Shown piece by piece: positions 1 through 10,411 of a stretch of 64,000 nt of DNA. The notes under the pieces are model-generated. The model worked only from the letters and a program-made list of their open reading frames with translations, ran no database searches and was not told the DNA's origin. Position numbers and translations under genes: made by a program. The DNA is taken from NCBI GenBank assembly GCA_032433595.1, contig JASWJB010000018.1, positions 62,001 through 126,000 of the forward strand, given 5' to 3'. The first letter of the stretch is position 1; each line of letters begins with the position of its first letter. The DNA is from Conoideocrella luteorostrata. Lineage: Eukaryota > Ascomycota > Sordariomycetes > Hypocreales > Clavicipitaceae.

Positions 1-1718
1 CAAAGATGGATAGTATTCTGATTATTAAATTACAATAGATCAAATATTCAGCAGTGTTTGAATTGATCTTCAGAGGCAACCACTTCTTTCACTCATCATA
101 AGCTGGGACGGCACTTGTAAATGTCCGAAACCACCACTTTTGAGGACCTTCAATGACCCTCGCCGGGTCATAGAGTACTACCTTGCTGCTACAGCGTAAC
201 GAATACATCAGGAGTCTTGTTCATCACTCTGCTAAATCAGAACCCAGTCGTGACAGTAAATCACTGACAGGCAGAGTCAAATCATGGAGCAAAAATTGAT
301 TGATGTCACAACTTAGCTTCAAGGGAGCTTCTTATTCGTATAGTCCAGCTATGATGTAACTAATGTTCAGTTCTAGTATTTACGCGGGAGCCGGCACTCA
401 GGATCAATTCGCCCAGCCGGGTTCGGTGCTCAGATAACTAGTATAGGGTTAGGCTATAATGATTGGAATTGTTGTATTCAGAAACTATAATCGCGCCCAG
501 GCAATTAAAATTTAGAAAATTGTTTCTGCGGTGACATAAGTTATAAATCTCCTTCCGACATCTCATTGTTTATTCCACGAACACGCTATCTTGGAATGTA
601 CCTACAGGCACCACACTGGCGTTAACATCCTAAACAACTCCATTCTTCCAAGTTTAATACCTCAGCTGCCGCAACATTTCAGAGAATGCTAAAATAGAGC
701 AAAAATCTCTGTCGTTATGGGTCAGTGAGTCATAACATTGCCGATATCCAACACGGTACAGCTAGGCTCTACCTGGAGGCCCAGTCAGTCACTGCACCGC
801 ACCCGTCCTGAACCCTGGTGTTAGGCACATTACGCCCAAGATGTATGTAATAGTGATCACATGGACAGACACAAGCTCATAAGAGTCCCCCCTCTAATAA
901 CATCGCGCTAGCAAACAACATTGAATAGGGTCAGTTAGACTCATCAGGCAGACTCGGCATGTTACATCGTGACACTTCCTTAAGCTGGCTGTAGTTGTCC
1001 GTTTTCCCTTCATCCCACACCGAAAGAAGACTTTTGAAGTAATATATTGGCTGGACGAGACTGGTAGCGACGGCGGTAAAGTTTTCCTGCATCAATATAT
1101 TGGCCGCTCCGGATGCAAGGCTGTGGATGATGTGATGACTCGGCGACGATTGGCTGACCCGAGACACGGGTGATAGAGTTCACCTGTCGACCCGATTGGC
1201 CCCTGGTGTGACGAACCCTTCTGGAGCGCAGTAGCTAATGCGGGACACTAATTTATGCCGTTCTAGAGACGGCCTTAGCCGCCTGTAGTTCGCGGAGCGG
1301 AAGGGTCAGGTTAGTATTCCGTAGCTTTGTCGGCGAGGCCGATGAGGCGGACGCGGGTCAGCTGTGCTGCGCTTGCTGGACGGACTAGTTGTGGCGCACA
1401 CGGCTGGAGTCTGGAATATTGATCTCTCTTTCTGGCAGCCCGTCATCTCAACTCCAAATTCAAGACCACGAATCACATGTGCATGTCATTGTTGCTTTTA
1501 TTGGATTCAGCTACTGCAGCTAGCTATCTGTACCTGGCTTATCCGCTGAGAAGATGTGTACGACCCATATACATCTCTGGTCGTATGCATTGTGGCTGTC
1601 CAATACCATGCCATTGCTGTTGATGTTGATTAACAAACTGGGGAAATTCTAAGGGCACCCTATCCTTGTTAACCGCTCCCAGGTGAGACCGAGGGGCGAC
1701 GGAGTACATCCAACTACT

Positions 1719-1727
1719 ATATATATA
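1719..1727 (+). promoter_or_regulatory. TATA-like element upstream of PAN/Apple-like gene
   Basis: An alternating TATATATA run lies about 110 bases before the ATG at 1837. Position and composition fit a fungal TATA box for the secreted repeat protein. No transcription start was measured. Confidence 0.4.
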
Positions 1728-1770
1728 GGCACCTTTGTTCTCACTTACAGAAATACTCATCACTTCAACG

Positions 1771-1806
1771 CATTTCAGACATTTCAGACATTTCAGACAT
1801 TTCAGA
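1771..1806 (+). repeat. 9-bp tandem repeat (catttcaga x4)
   Basis: Four perfect head-to-tail copies of a 9-base unit lie in the predicted 5' leader of the gene starting at 1837. A CAGACAGACAG tail follows. The unit may vary in copy number between strains. Confidence 0.85.
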
Positions 1807-1836
1807 CAGACAGATTTAACCACATACCCATACAAC

Positions 1837-2803
1837 ATGATCCGCTTGAATGTTTCTCTGCTGGCTGGTCTTACACTCCTGTGTAACAGCTTTGCGCATG
1901 GTAACAAGATACCGGTGCATGGACTAAGCGCCAGAGGCCCAACTCCTCGGTTCGTGATCAAGTCGAGCCACTTTTTAACATCACTAATACATCATATATA
2001 GTTGCGATTACAAGTATGAGGTCCTGCCGCAGTGCGACAAGAACAACAGACTTGCAACCCTGGTGGCTCCAGTCAGCGTCCAGGACTGTGTTGCGGCTTG
2101 TCTGAACAGAAATGACTGCGCCAGTATCTTTTTTTGGAATGTGGACGCCTCGAATAACGGCTGCCACCTATATTCTGCCGATTCGTCGACGTGTGCTGAT
2201 GTTCAAAGGCCTGTCGGGGGAAACACTGGCTGGTACGACCGGACGTGCGCGGTTGGGCCTCCCGCCAAGTGCAATCAAAAGTATGATGTCTTGTCTCCAT
2301 GCGATCGCGATAACAAACTTGCGACTCTATCAGCCCCCATCAGCGTCCGGGACTGCATGGCATATTGCCAAGTAAAAGACCGCTGCGCTAGTATCTTCTT
2401 TTGGAACGTGGACGCCTCGAACAACGGCTGCCACCTATTTTCTGCCAACTCATCGCAGTGTGCCGATACTTCGAGGCCTGTGGGCGGTAATACTGCCTGG
2501 TACGATCTACCATGCAACGTTGGACTTCCTGTGCAAAGGTGCAACTATAAGTACGACGTTTTGTCCCAGTGCAGCACCAATAGCAGAATTGCGACTCTAC
2601 CAACCCCCGGCAGTATCCAGAACTGCATGGCATATTGCCAATTAAAAAACGACTGCGCTAGTATTTTCTACTGGAACATAAACCCTTCAAACAACGGTTG
2701 CCACCTATTTTCTTCCAATGCCACGCAGTGTGCTGATACGTCAAAGCCCATAACCGAGAATGCTGGTTGGTACGACCGGGCCTGCAACGCTTGCACCTCC
2801 TGA
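1837..2803 (+). CDS. Secreted three-repeat PAN/Apple-like cysteine-rich protein
   Basis: The ATG at 1837 opens a good signal peptide (MIRLNVSLLAGLTLL, then an alanine before mature sequence). An intron ending at 2001 (TATATAG, with CACTAATAC as branch) leads into three tandem units whose first cysteines lie at 2003, 2270 and 2540, spaced 89 and 90 codons. Each unit has the pattern C-x2-KY-(D/E)-VL, LATL, a CASIF(F/Y)WN core, NNGCHL(F/Y)S, CAD and GWYD/AWYD-x2-C. This resembles PAN/Apple-type adhesion modules, which bind protein or carbohydrate outside the cell. The assignment rests on cysteine pattern only. The intron donor is unresolved: the best-looking GT (1954) breaks the frame, while GT at 1962 (40-nt intron) or 1881 keeps it. 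The C-terminus ends just after the third unit. Function is unknown; a wall or secreted adhesion role is inference. Confidence 0.7.
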
Positions 2804-3724
2804 ACAGCGTCAAGCACCTATCCTGCCGACTAAATAGTCGAATGCTTCTTCTGTATGCAGTCAAAACACCCTATACATATGTTGCTTGCAATGGAAGCCG
2901 GACGGGTATATCCTCGTGGCTGTCTGTGACCACTTTTGTCGAAAGTTGCGGAGACTTCATGGTGCCGTCATGGATATGCTGGTTGTGATCTGAGAATGTA
3001 CTAGGAGTCGATTCAGTAATGAGAGTTTAGCTTACCAGATTTTCCAAATTCTGTCCTTTGATGCCCTTTTGACGTTCATCTCGGTTCATCGTCCTGTTCA
3101 TATCCTTCGTTCCATTCTGGGTGACTATGTTGGCTTGGTGCCCTTGTAGCTCTATATCGACAGTGCAGTAAGTAGTCAAAGTAGGGCGCTACTTTCATTA
3201 AGACACTAGCAAAACGCCTTGCTAACAAGATCCTGGCCCTCTGGGCCTCTGGGGTGTCAAATACAAGGGGCGCATATAGTCAGGCTTTGATCTGGTGTGC
3301 GCAACACAATCAATACTAAAATCGGGTGTAAGGCGTATCAGGAATGACGGCGAAGTGACACCTAGTCAAGACTGGCATGTAGGTGTTACCAAGAGCCGTG
3401 TAAGAGATTTAAAATATATGAGATTTTCTTCTAAATGTGCCGCAGGCCCGAATACTAGTCGTGAACCTCAGGTTTTGCATGTCGGCTTCATGATGTGCGG
3501 TGATAAGCTCGTGCGCAGAAATGGTAGTCTCTTCTGCTCTTCTTAAGACTGAGGTCAGCAAATAACTAGTCGACACGAATTTTTTTAAGCTCCCTTTTAA
3601 ATATTGACTTTATGTTTCATATTTTTAGCCGATGTTACTTTCGAATATTGACTACCCTGCCACTGTCGACAAATTTCTAGTGTCAGACTGTCAACTAACA
3701 GGCGTAGCCTATTGGCAAGCCTCT
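2804..3724. other. Intergenic, nothing recognised
   Basis: The spacer lies between the 3' ends of convergent genes. Short frames only, no repeats or RNA-like structures noticed. Confidence 0.6.
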
Positions 3725-4309
3725 CTAATTGACTGCGTTAAGAAATTCCAGCACATCCTCAACGCACTCTTCAGGAGTCCTTTTATTTGTATAAACAACA
3801 TGCTTCGCGAGCTTCCTGTTGCTCCCGTGCTCCAAAAAGTGTCTATTCAAGCCCAACTTATAACCTCGCCGAGCCTCCGTAATTTGCAGCGCCTCTTCCA
3901 CGTCCTCACAAGGTAGTATCAGAATGACGTCGGGATAAGGCTTGATTAACTCCTCAATCTGTGAAAGTTGCTCCGGCTTCTCATACACTGAATGGCCCGC
4001 TCCAAAGTCAAGAATCTTGCCATAGAAAGTATCGCCTGCTTTACTGGCATTTTGTAAGATGTGCGAAACTGCCTGGAACTCAAAGATTGTCCAATGTTCG
4101 TAAAATGCCCATTCTCCTTGTTCCTCGTATATTTTCTGGGCAATAGCCTTGTCGTAATTGTACGGGCGGTAGAGTTCGTCTCTGTGACGGTCGAGGCTGT
4201 AGAGTTCCTTGGACAAGGCGATGGCGAGAAGGCGGCCGATTGTGGATTTGCCAGCTGCTTCAGGACCGATGAGAATTACTGTTCTATCGAGCATGGGTGA
4301 TTTGCTCAT
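3725..4309 (-). CDS. P-loop nucleotide kinase-like protein (shikimate/adenylate kinase fold)
   Basis: An uninterrupted 194-residue frame. A Walker A motif, GPEAAGKST, sits at residues 14-22 directly after a hydrophobic first strand (TVILI). The order is that of small P-loop kinases: P-loop, a DRHRDELYRPY region where the acceptor-binding part should be, then a strand before a possible Walker B (DVILILP) and a late basic stretch (EARRGYKLGLNRHF) that could be the lid. Size fits shikimate-kinase-like and AAA_18-type proteins, which phosphorylate small molecules in the cytosol. The substrate cannot be read from the sequence, and it is too divergent to call a true shikimate kinase, which in fungi is normally part of the large AROM protein. 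Stands alone between a convergent gene and the ABC relic. Confidence 0.75.
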   Translation of the reverse strand: MSKSPMLDRTVILIGPEAAGKSTIGRLLAIALSKELYSLDRHRDELYRPYNYDKAIAQKIYEEQGEWAFYEHWTIFEFQAVSHILQNASKAGDTFYGKILDFGAGHSVYEKPEQLSQIEELIKPYPDVILILPCEDVEEALQITEARRGYKLGLNRHFLEHGSNRKLAKHVVYTNKRTPEECVEDVLEFLNAVN

Positions 4310-5259
4310 CCTGAAGAACTATGTTCTGGCAAGATGTAAATTTGAGGAAAGCCTAGTTGGGTAACTACAAGAAGTCACTTTTGGCATGTTATGTCCTTCT
4401 CATCCATCGTGGTATGAGTCACATTAAGGCTAGTACATCTCACTAATGGGTAAGGCACTTTTGTAGTCCTGGCCAGAGGGCAAAGAGGACGCCGCACGGA
4501 AGCTAGGCTTGACCGTTTCACCCCTCCAATTGGTCGCTGATCCGGTCCATTTTAAATCCTGGGGAGAAAGGCGTGGTGGTGTTTGGGTGTTCACCATAGG
4601 GTTACGTAGTACCCTAGAAAATGAGCGGCAAATAAAGTGCCTCTATTAAAGAGATCGCCGCCGCGGACTTCAAGGAGATGTTGAGTGCAATTAACGCGAA
4701 TGCAACACCAAGCATCGTATCGAGCACACTTAAGTTTAGACCACCAGCAGTACTCAAGATGGCAGCCGCTTCAACAATCAACAGGCAAGCAAATGCCAGT
4801 GCTTCTCCGGCGATTTGCACCTTGGTCTATTTATCCACTTGTTTCCGATTCAGACCTGTACTAATGAGCTATCATAGAAATTTGGCTCAAATGGAGGACC
4901 GAAGCAAATGACAGTAACTCTCGAGTCAATTCTGGCATGTAACAAGGTACGTATGTGGCACTTTTGTGTCTTTATATTCTTACAATACGGCTTTGAATGC
5001 TGGTGTGTCAGTGGTCACAGACAACAGCTCATACAGCACGCAGGTTCATGTTTGTCGGTGCTATTCCTTGGTCGGCTGAGCGGATGCACTGGAAAGCTGC
5101 TTTGAAACTATAACGAAGTGCGTAGCAAGCAGTACGTCTATACAATGCAAAACACTTACTAACGAGCTTCATGCAAGACCTCGATAGCGCTTTCCCACCA
5201 CGCTGACAATGGCAACCTCGTTAACAAATACACATAAACAGAGAAATACGGCGGCTAGC
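4310..5259. other. Gene-poor spacer before the ABC relic
   Basis: No intact gene. On the minus strand 4614-4820 reads as 68 hydrophobic residues with protein-like composition (GGLNLSVLDTMLGVAFALIA), possibly a fragment of a decayed membrane protein. On the plus strand, traces around 5160-5215 (LTSFMQDLDSAFPP, then DNGNLVN) resemble the segment just before the preserved part of the ABC relic, so the relic may begin here. Confidence 0.4.
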
Positions 5260-6663
5260 CCAGTAACTAAGAAACGATGCAGATTCAGTCAGGACATGAT
5301 ACCTGCCGATCGCGAGGTCCCTTCTGCAGTTTGTACTACTCTTTCCTGTTCGTCTCCACTGCCTTATCATATAACGACATTCCGGCAGCTAGCAAGCACA
5401 GCCTTACTCGTCTGCATCGGCGACTTTGTCTTGGTCTTCTCAGGGTTAACTACCTTGCCACTACTCTACCTATTGCCCTCCCGATCCTGTACGCGCTGTA
5501 GAAGTTCTATCTGATTACACTCCGCCAGCTCCGAATTTTTGGATCTGTAGACCAAAGCGTAGACCAAAGCGCCATTTTACAGGCAGCTTCCGGACATAGT
5601 CGAGAATCTGATGACTATCGGTGCGTCCCGTTGGCAGGAAATGACATCGCAGCAATCGCTAGAGCTGCTGGATCTTTCGCAGCGACCCTATTCGGAGACG
5701 GTTGACGCTAGTTCTTGACCTCCTGGTTACGGTCTCTGTGGTGCTACCCGGCCTCTTCGTGGTGGCAACCAATTCTTCCTCTACGGCATATATTTCTATC
5801 GCGACGTAAAGTGTTATGGGTTTTAGTGAGTCTCTGTCCAACCTCATGACGTCGTGGATGACGCTTTGGACATCGCTTGGACCCATCACCCGTCTCAAAG
5901 AATTAGTCAAGGCGACACCGCAAGAGATCTTGCCTACACAAGACAACCGCATTGAGGCCCCTCCATCTTGGCCATTACAGGGTAGAATGAAATGGCAGAA
6001 TGTCGAAGCAGCATATCAGATAAACGGAGAACAGATCGTCGTCTGTGGAAGTACTGGCAGCGGCAAGTCTTCTTTTCTCTCGACATTGTTCAGGCTGGTG
6101 GACTACACGGGCATTATCTCAGTAGACGGGCTGGACAACTCCAAAATTACGAAAGAGGAGCTATGCTCCCGCCTGATTGTGGTTTCGTAGCATCCAGCGC
6201 TACTTCTGGACACCTTACGCTGTAGTTTTGTCCCGCAGAGTCACTATGCTTCTCGCCAGCCAGCCGATGAGATGATTGCGGTGTCAGAGTCGCTCCAGAT
6301 TTGGGACGCAATCCAGCAGTTTGGCGCCTTGAATACCGTTGTCGAGAACTTGTCGCCATTGGTCGGGCAAGTGCAATCCTCCACGCGAGGGAGAGCGGCA
6401 TCGTCGTCCTGGCCGAAGTTATAAGCACGTTGGACCGAGGGACTAAGAAGTTGATGGTTGCAGTATGGTAGACAGAGTTTGCGAATCATACGGTGCTGTT
6501 GGTGATGCATCGTCTGGATAAGGTCCGCAAACATGATAAGTTGGTGGTTTTAGATGCGGGCAGAATTGTGCATGTTGGGTCACCAAAAGACATGATTGAC
6601 GAGAACGCTGGACGGGTAAGGAACAGTGTTTCTACTAGTATTGCTACGGAGGAGTGGCTGATG
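5260..6663 (+). pseudogene. Decayed ABC-C (MRP-type) transporter, C-terminal half
   Basis: The order of conserved pieces is that of the second half of a full-length ABC-C exporter. In order: RFSQDMIPADREVPSA (second membrane domain, about 5280-5330), KFYLITLRQLR (5501), a TIGASRWQ piece matching the usual TIRAFGWQ (5610), LELLDLSQRP (5660), LVLDLL (5710), SLSNLMTSWMTLWTSLG (5835), then a Walker A, GSTGSGKSS (6048-6074), and late pieces including IVVLAEV (a Walker B with D changed to A), VISTLDRGT, VLLVMHRLDKVRKHDKLVVLD and GRIVHVGSPKDM. These lie in several frames. In-frame stops occur at about 5491, 5808, 6187 and 6469, with frameshifts and a missing signature segment. A 12-base unit (tagaccaaagcg) is duplicated near 5549-5572. 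No working protein can be made. The first half of the transporter is absent. Confidence 0.85.
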
Positions 6664-7020
6664 TAGTATATTATAAAGACGGGAGAGTGTCGCAAGACTA
6701 TGAGTTAGATGAAAGTACAAAGTGTGTGCTATGTGAGGTTACATGACATTCGAAAACGTTGACATCGATAATGAACACGACGTTCCATAGAAGCTGAAGT
6801 GGGATGATCCAGGAATCATACAGTGGGTCCATGACGACGGAATTACACACTGCATGATTGGTCAGCCGGCACCCTTCTGTCTGTCAGTGTACGGGGCAGT
6901 TACATCACACTATTCCCGGCGTCGAAGTTTCGATTTCGTCTTTTTCTGTCCGTATTCATTTCCCAGACTCATCCAGTCGCCAGCTTCACATCCACGCTCC
7001 CACTCCCCGAAGCATCAGTC
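6664..7020. other. Spacer and probable promoter of glutaredoxin gene
   Basis: No gene seen. It holds the 3' edge of the ABC relic and the upstream region of the gene starting at 7021, with pyrimidine-rich tracts near 6940-6985 that suit a fungal promoter. Confidence 0.5.
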
Positions 7021-7553
7021 ATGTTTTCTCGAAGCATAGCCTCCGTACGCATTGCCACCAGCCGTGTCTCCATGCTCCGCGACAAAGTCATCACCAGCTA
7101 ACATTTGCTCAGACCGTACGGCAAACAGCCCGGCCAGCCATCCGAGCGCCCATCTCCTTCCGAGCTCCCCTCAATCGCCTCACGCCCTTGCAAACCCGCC
7201 TCCTCTCCAGCGAAACCCGCTCGGCCATCGACAAGGCCGTCTCCTCGGCACCTGTCGTCCTTTTCATGAAGGGAACGCCCGAAATGCCACAGTGCGGCTT
7301 CTCCGCCACTGTTATCAAGATCCTCGGCATGCAGGGCGTCAACCCCGCCAAGTTTGCTGCCTTCAACGTCCTCGAGGATGCAGAGCTGCGAGAAGGCATC
7401 AAGGAGTACTCTGACTGGCCGACAATTCCTCAGTTATATGTGGAAAAGGAATTTGTTGGCGGCTGCGACATCTTGCGAACGATGCATACGAATGGGGAGC
7501 TGGCCAAGTTTTTTGAGGACAAAGAGGTGCTTGTCTTGGAAGGAGATGCGTAA
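7021..7553 (+). CDS. grx5: Mitochondrial monothiol glutaredoxin (Grx5 type)
   Basis: Predicted as two exons, 7021-7044 and 7113-7553, 154 residues. The intron has GTACGC, a GCTAACA branch and CAG, and joins MFSRSIAS to [10 protein letters not shown] in frame, giving an Arg/Ser/Ala-rich, acid-poor N-terminus typical of a mitochondrial presequence. The body has [12 protein letters not shown] (active-site Cys69 of the CGFS motif), WPTIPQLYV with the cis-proline, and GGCDI, which together bind glutathione and a shared [2Fe-2S] cluster. In yeast, Grx5 passes Fe-S clusters from the Isu scaffold to target proteins in the mitochondrial matrix. A longer frame beginning at 6858 also reaches the domain but starts in unlikely protein sequence, so I prefer 7021. 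Confidence 0.92.
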
Positions 7554-7786
7554 GATGAGCGAATATTATGAAGAAAGCTGCGAGATGACGGGGAATGTGC
7601 TATAGACGGTTGGGGATACTGTACGATATGTAACCGCGTCGGTGAGGGACGCATATAGATTTGCAGGGGATACCAAAACATGCTTGACAAGATTGATGAT
7701 ATGCGAATTTTCTCGCTTGTTTCGTCAATCTAATTTGATGTTGCTCGTATAATATGATTTTATTTCCAACGCAAGCTGCGTTGTAT

Positions 7787-9790
7787 CTACAATGGATACG
7801 CAGCACCATCGGCTCTCATGTCACTTCCTGCGGACCAAATTGCCGTCCCTTCGACCGGGTCAACCACATATCGAATGATCTGGCCTCTGCCAAACAACCC
7901 TCTCCCCGTTCCACTGACCACGCTTACTTTGTGGCCTAGCTTCCTCAATCCCTCAATCGTCTCATGAGGCATACCCTCCTCGACATTCACCGTCCAGTCA
8001 ATACCGTCGCCACTCTCAGGGAGACCGCCGCCGATACAAATTCTAGGAGCGTCCAGTGCCTGTTGAGGATTCAACCCGCCAACGAGCTGGCCCAGAAGAA
8101 CCTGAACGTGGCCCTGGGGCTGCATGAATCCTCCCATGACACCAAACGAAGAATGCAGCGAGCCATCGCTCAAATTTGTCACCATGCCAGGAATAATAGT
8201 GTGGTAGGGCCTCTTTCTAGGTTCAATCTTGTTTGGATGCTCGACGTCAAGAGAGAAGTTAGACCCCCGATTTTGCAGTGTGAAGCCGCAACCTTTGGGT
8301 ATGATGCTCGTTCCGAAACCTGCGTAGTTGGAGTTGATGAATGATGCGGCATTGCCGTGGGAGTCTGTCACCGTGAAGTAAACTGTATCGCTGCTTGATA
8401 GGGCTGGCGACACGAAGGGAGGGTCGCCGTGTTCATGCACCTGGACAGCCCTGTTGGGATCAAATAGCTTGGCTCGATCGGCGAGGTATTCCTGCGATAT
8501 CAGCCCTTCAACGGGGACCTTGCTGACATTTGGATCCGTGACGAACCAACTACCATCTGCGAAGCCAATTCTCAGAGCCTCGATAATGGCGTGCAAGTAA
8601 GGCGCGGAATTGAAATCCTCGGGTTTGAAGACTGGGATCTTGCCCTGCTTTTCCAACTCCTGAATGATCCCGATAGCCATCAACGCAATGATGCCCTGGC
8701 CGTTGGGCGGGTGTTCCCAGAGTTCGACGCCATTATTAGGCCCAGAACCCTGGCCTTGGAATTTGAGTGAGATGGGTTGGACTGGCTCGCTGCCCACGTC
8801 AAGGTGATGTTTGAGATCCTCTAACTCCAGAAGACCGCCTAGGGACTGCACAACGTGGACGAGTTCCTCAGCGATTCTACCAGAGTAGAAGCCCTTTTTG
8901 CCTTGCTCAGCCAGTGTGCGGAACGTCTTGGCCAGTGTGGGATTCTTCATGATTTCTCCAGCTTTGGGTGCTCGAACACCATTTTCAGCATTGGGATCAT
9001 TCTTAAGCATCTCAGCAAAGTTTGGGGATGCAGCGCGGATGCGCGACTCGGAGACTCTCCACTGGAAATTGCCCCCTCCACGTTAGTCTTGATTGAATTT
9101 GGAAACGTTTGAAGGGTTAGGAATATTGACGTACCGAGTGAGCAGCTACTTCAGATACGGGGAAACCCTTCTCCCCAAGAGCAATAGCTGGGTCAAGAAT
9201 ACGCTGCATGTCCAATTTACCGCTCCCGAATCTCTCAACGGTATCGACCCATCCTGCTGGTGCCCCAGGGACAGTCACAGCATGAGCGCTGGATTTGGGA
9301 ATCTCCGCATGGGATTGATGGTCTGGGATTTTGAGGCCCATGCGCACGGCATCAAGCGTGCATTTGCTGCCTGCACGGCCCGAACCGTTCATGGCTTTTA
9401 CTTGTTTGGTGGATGCATCCCAGAAGAGGATGAACATGTCGCCACCAATGCCTGTTGAGCATGGCTCCGTCATGTTTAGACCGGCAGCTGCGAAGATGTC
9501 AGTTTCCCCAGATGTATGGATGATATCAGAAAGTTTCGTCCTGGCCGGGACATACCAACAGCAACGGCGGCATCCTATGCAGATACCAGAAAATCAGCAC
9601 ATGTGAATGGGGGTGGCGAATTGAAACATACCGCTGCATTGCCACCAGCCCGTAGCACCTCAAGACCACATTTTGCAGCGAGCGGCTGCGTACAAGCCAC
9701 GATTCCGTCGGTGCTGTGGACGACACTCCGTCTCGAGGCGAACTTGAAGATGTCCTGGTTGCGGTGGATGGATGAGCTTGACAGAGGCAT
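7787..9790 (-). CDS. Gamma-glutamyltranspeptidase family protein
   Basis: Four exons predicted: 9790-9632, 9574-9556, 9487-9135 and 9061-7787, total 601 residues. Introns of 57, 68 and 73 nt have GT-AG ends, and all joins keep the frame. The second exon is only 19 nt and restores the conserved GGNAADAAVAV helix. Other family features are TEPCSTGIGGDMF early, GAPAGWVDTVERFG, PPNGQG, and the autocleavage point before Thr403 in SSDTVYFTV, where the small subunit begins. GGXM follows in VMGGFMQPQGH. These enzymes split gamma-glutamyl bonds of glutathione and related compounds or move the glutamyl group to an acceptor. No signal peptide is seen, so it may be cytosolic, like the YwrD-type branch, rather than vacuolar. 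It lies near D-amino-acid oxidase, pointing to amino-acid nitrogen use. Confidence 0.93.
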
Positions 9791-10411
9791 GGTGGCAATA
9801 TGGTACTAGATTTACGGGGAAGATGAGATTGGGTGCAATGGAGGGAATCTCGCGAAAGGAAAGCGCAGGAGTCGGTCGTGGTTTAAACGAAGAGTATAAG
9901 ACTGCGTGAGGTCTAGGTAGTCACCCGGGGGACAATTTACGTGACCCTTTGCAGCGTGGTTGGGTTAGCCGTGAAGGGTCACATAAACTGTCCCCCGCAT
10001 GGTGGTGCTATTGGATAACGCCAAGACGGAGAGGGGAGGAGTCCGACCGTGGGGGTTGGCGATGTCGGGCACTGGAGGAGCCGGTGGAGGTACCTGGGGT
10101 TACCGCAGCAGATACACAATGACAGGCATGAGTCGACACGCTCAGGTTAACCAATGTACTGGCTCAGTTAGTGGCTGGAAAGACACTGAGGTGGCCCAAC
10201 CCTCTGTGCAAGCCTGCCGGACTGGCTGTGGTAGACAAGCCTAGTTCGCTCCGGTGGGAACGTTTAGGGGCCACATCCTGAATAGGCAATTGCTTGCATA
10301 TACCGTTACTTAGTCAACTATTGACCTGGCAAAACGTAAAATGCGATGGAACATTTCAGTCCCTTGCCACACGTGCCGTTTCACAATAGTTTACGACGCT
10401 GCCTACTCAGT
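9791..10411. other. Spacer between GGT and DAAO genes
   Basis: Holds the GGT promoter on its left side and a hairpin element at 9927-9996. The rest shows no gene. Confidence 0.6.
9927..9996. repeat. Hairpin element, copy 1 (MITE-like)
   Basis: Inverted arms of about 23 bases: left GGGGACAATTTACGTGACCC at 9927, right AAGGGTCACATAAACTGTCC at 9974. They differ at two positions and enclose a loop of about 24 bases. The same arm sequence occurs at 38298-38357. A short non-coding mobile element or remnant is the likeliest reading. Confidence 0.75.

Larger units (their letters stand above)
1..1836. other. Gene-free left end of window
   Basis: I see no convincing gene in this stretch. Reading frames are short, lack recognisable domains and have no plausible splice partners. 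The right end is the probable promoter and leader of the PAN/Apple-like gene: a TATA-like run near 1719-1727 and a 9-bp tandem repeat at 1771-1806. Confidence 0.6.
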
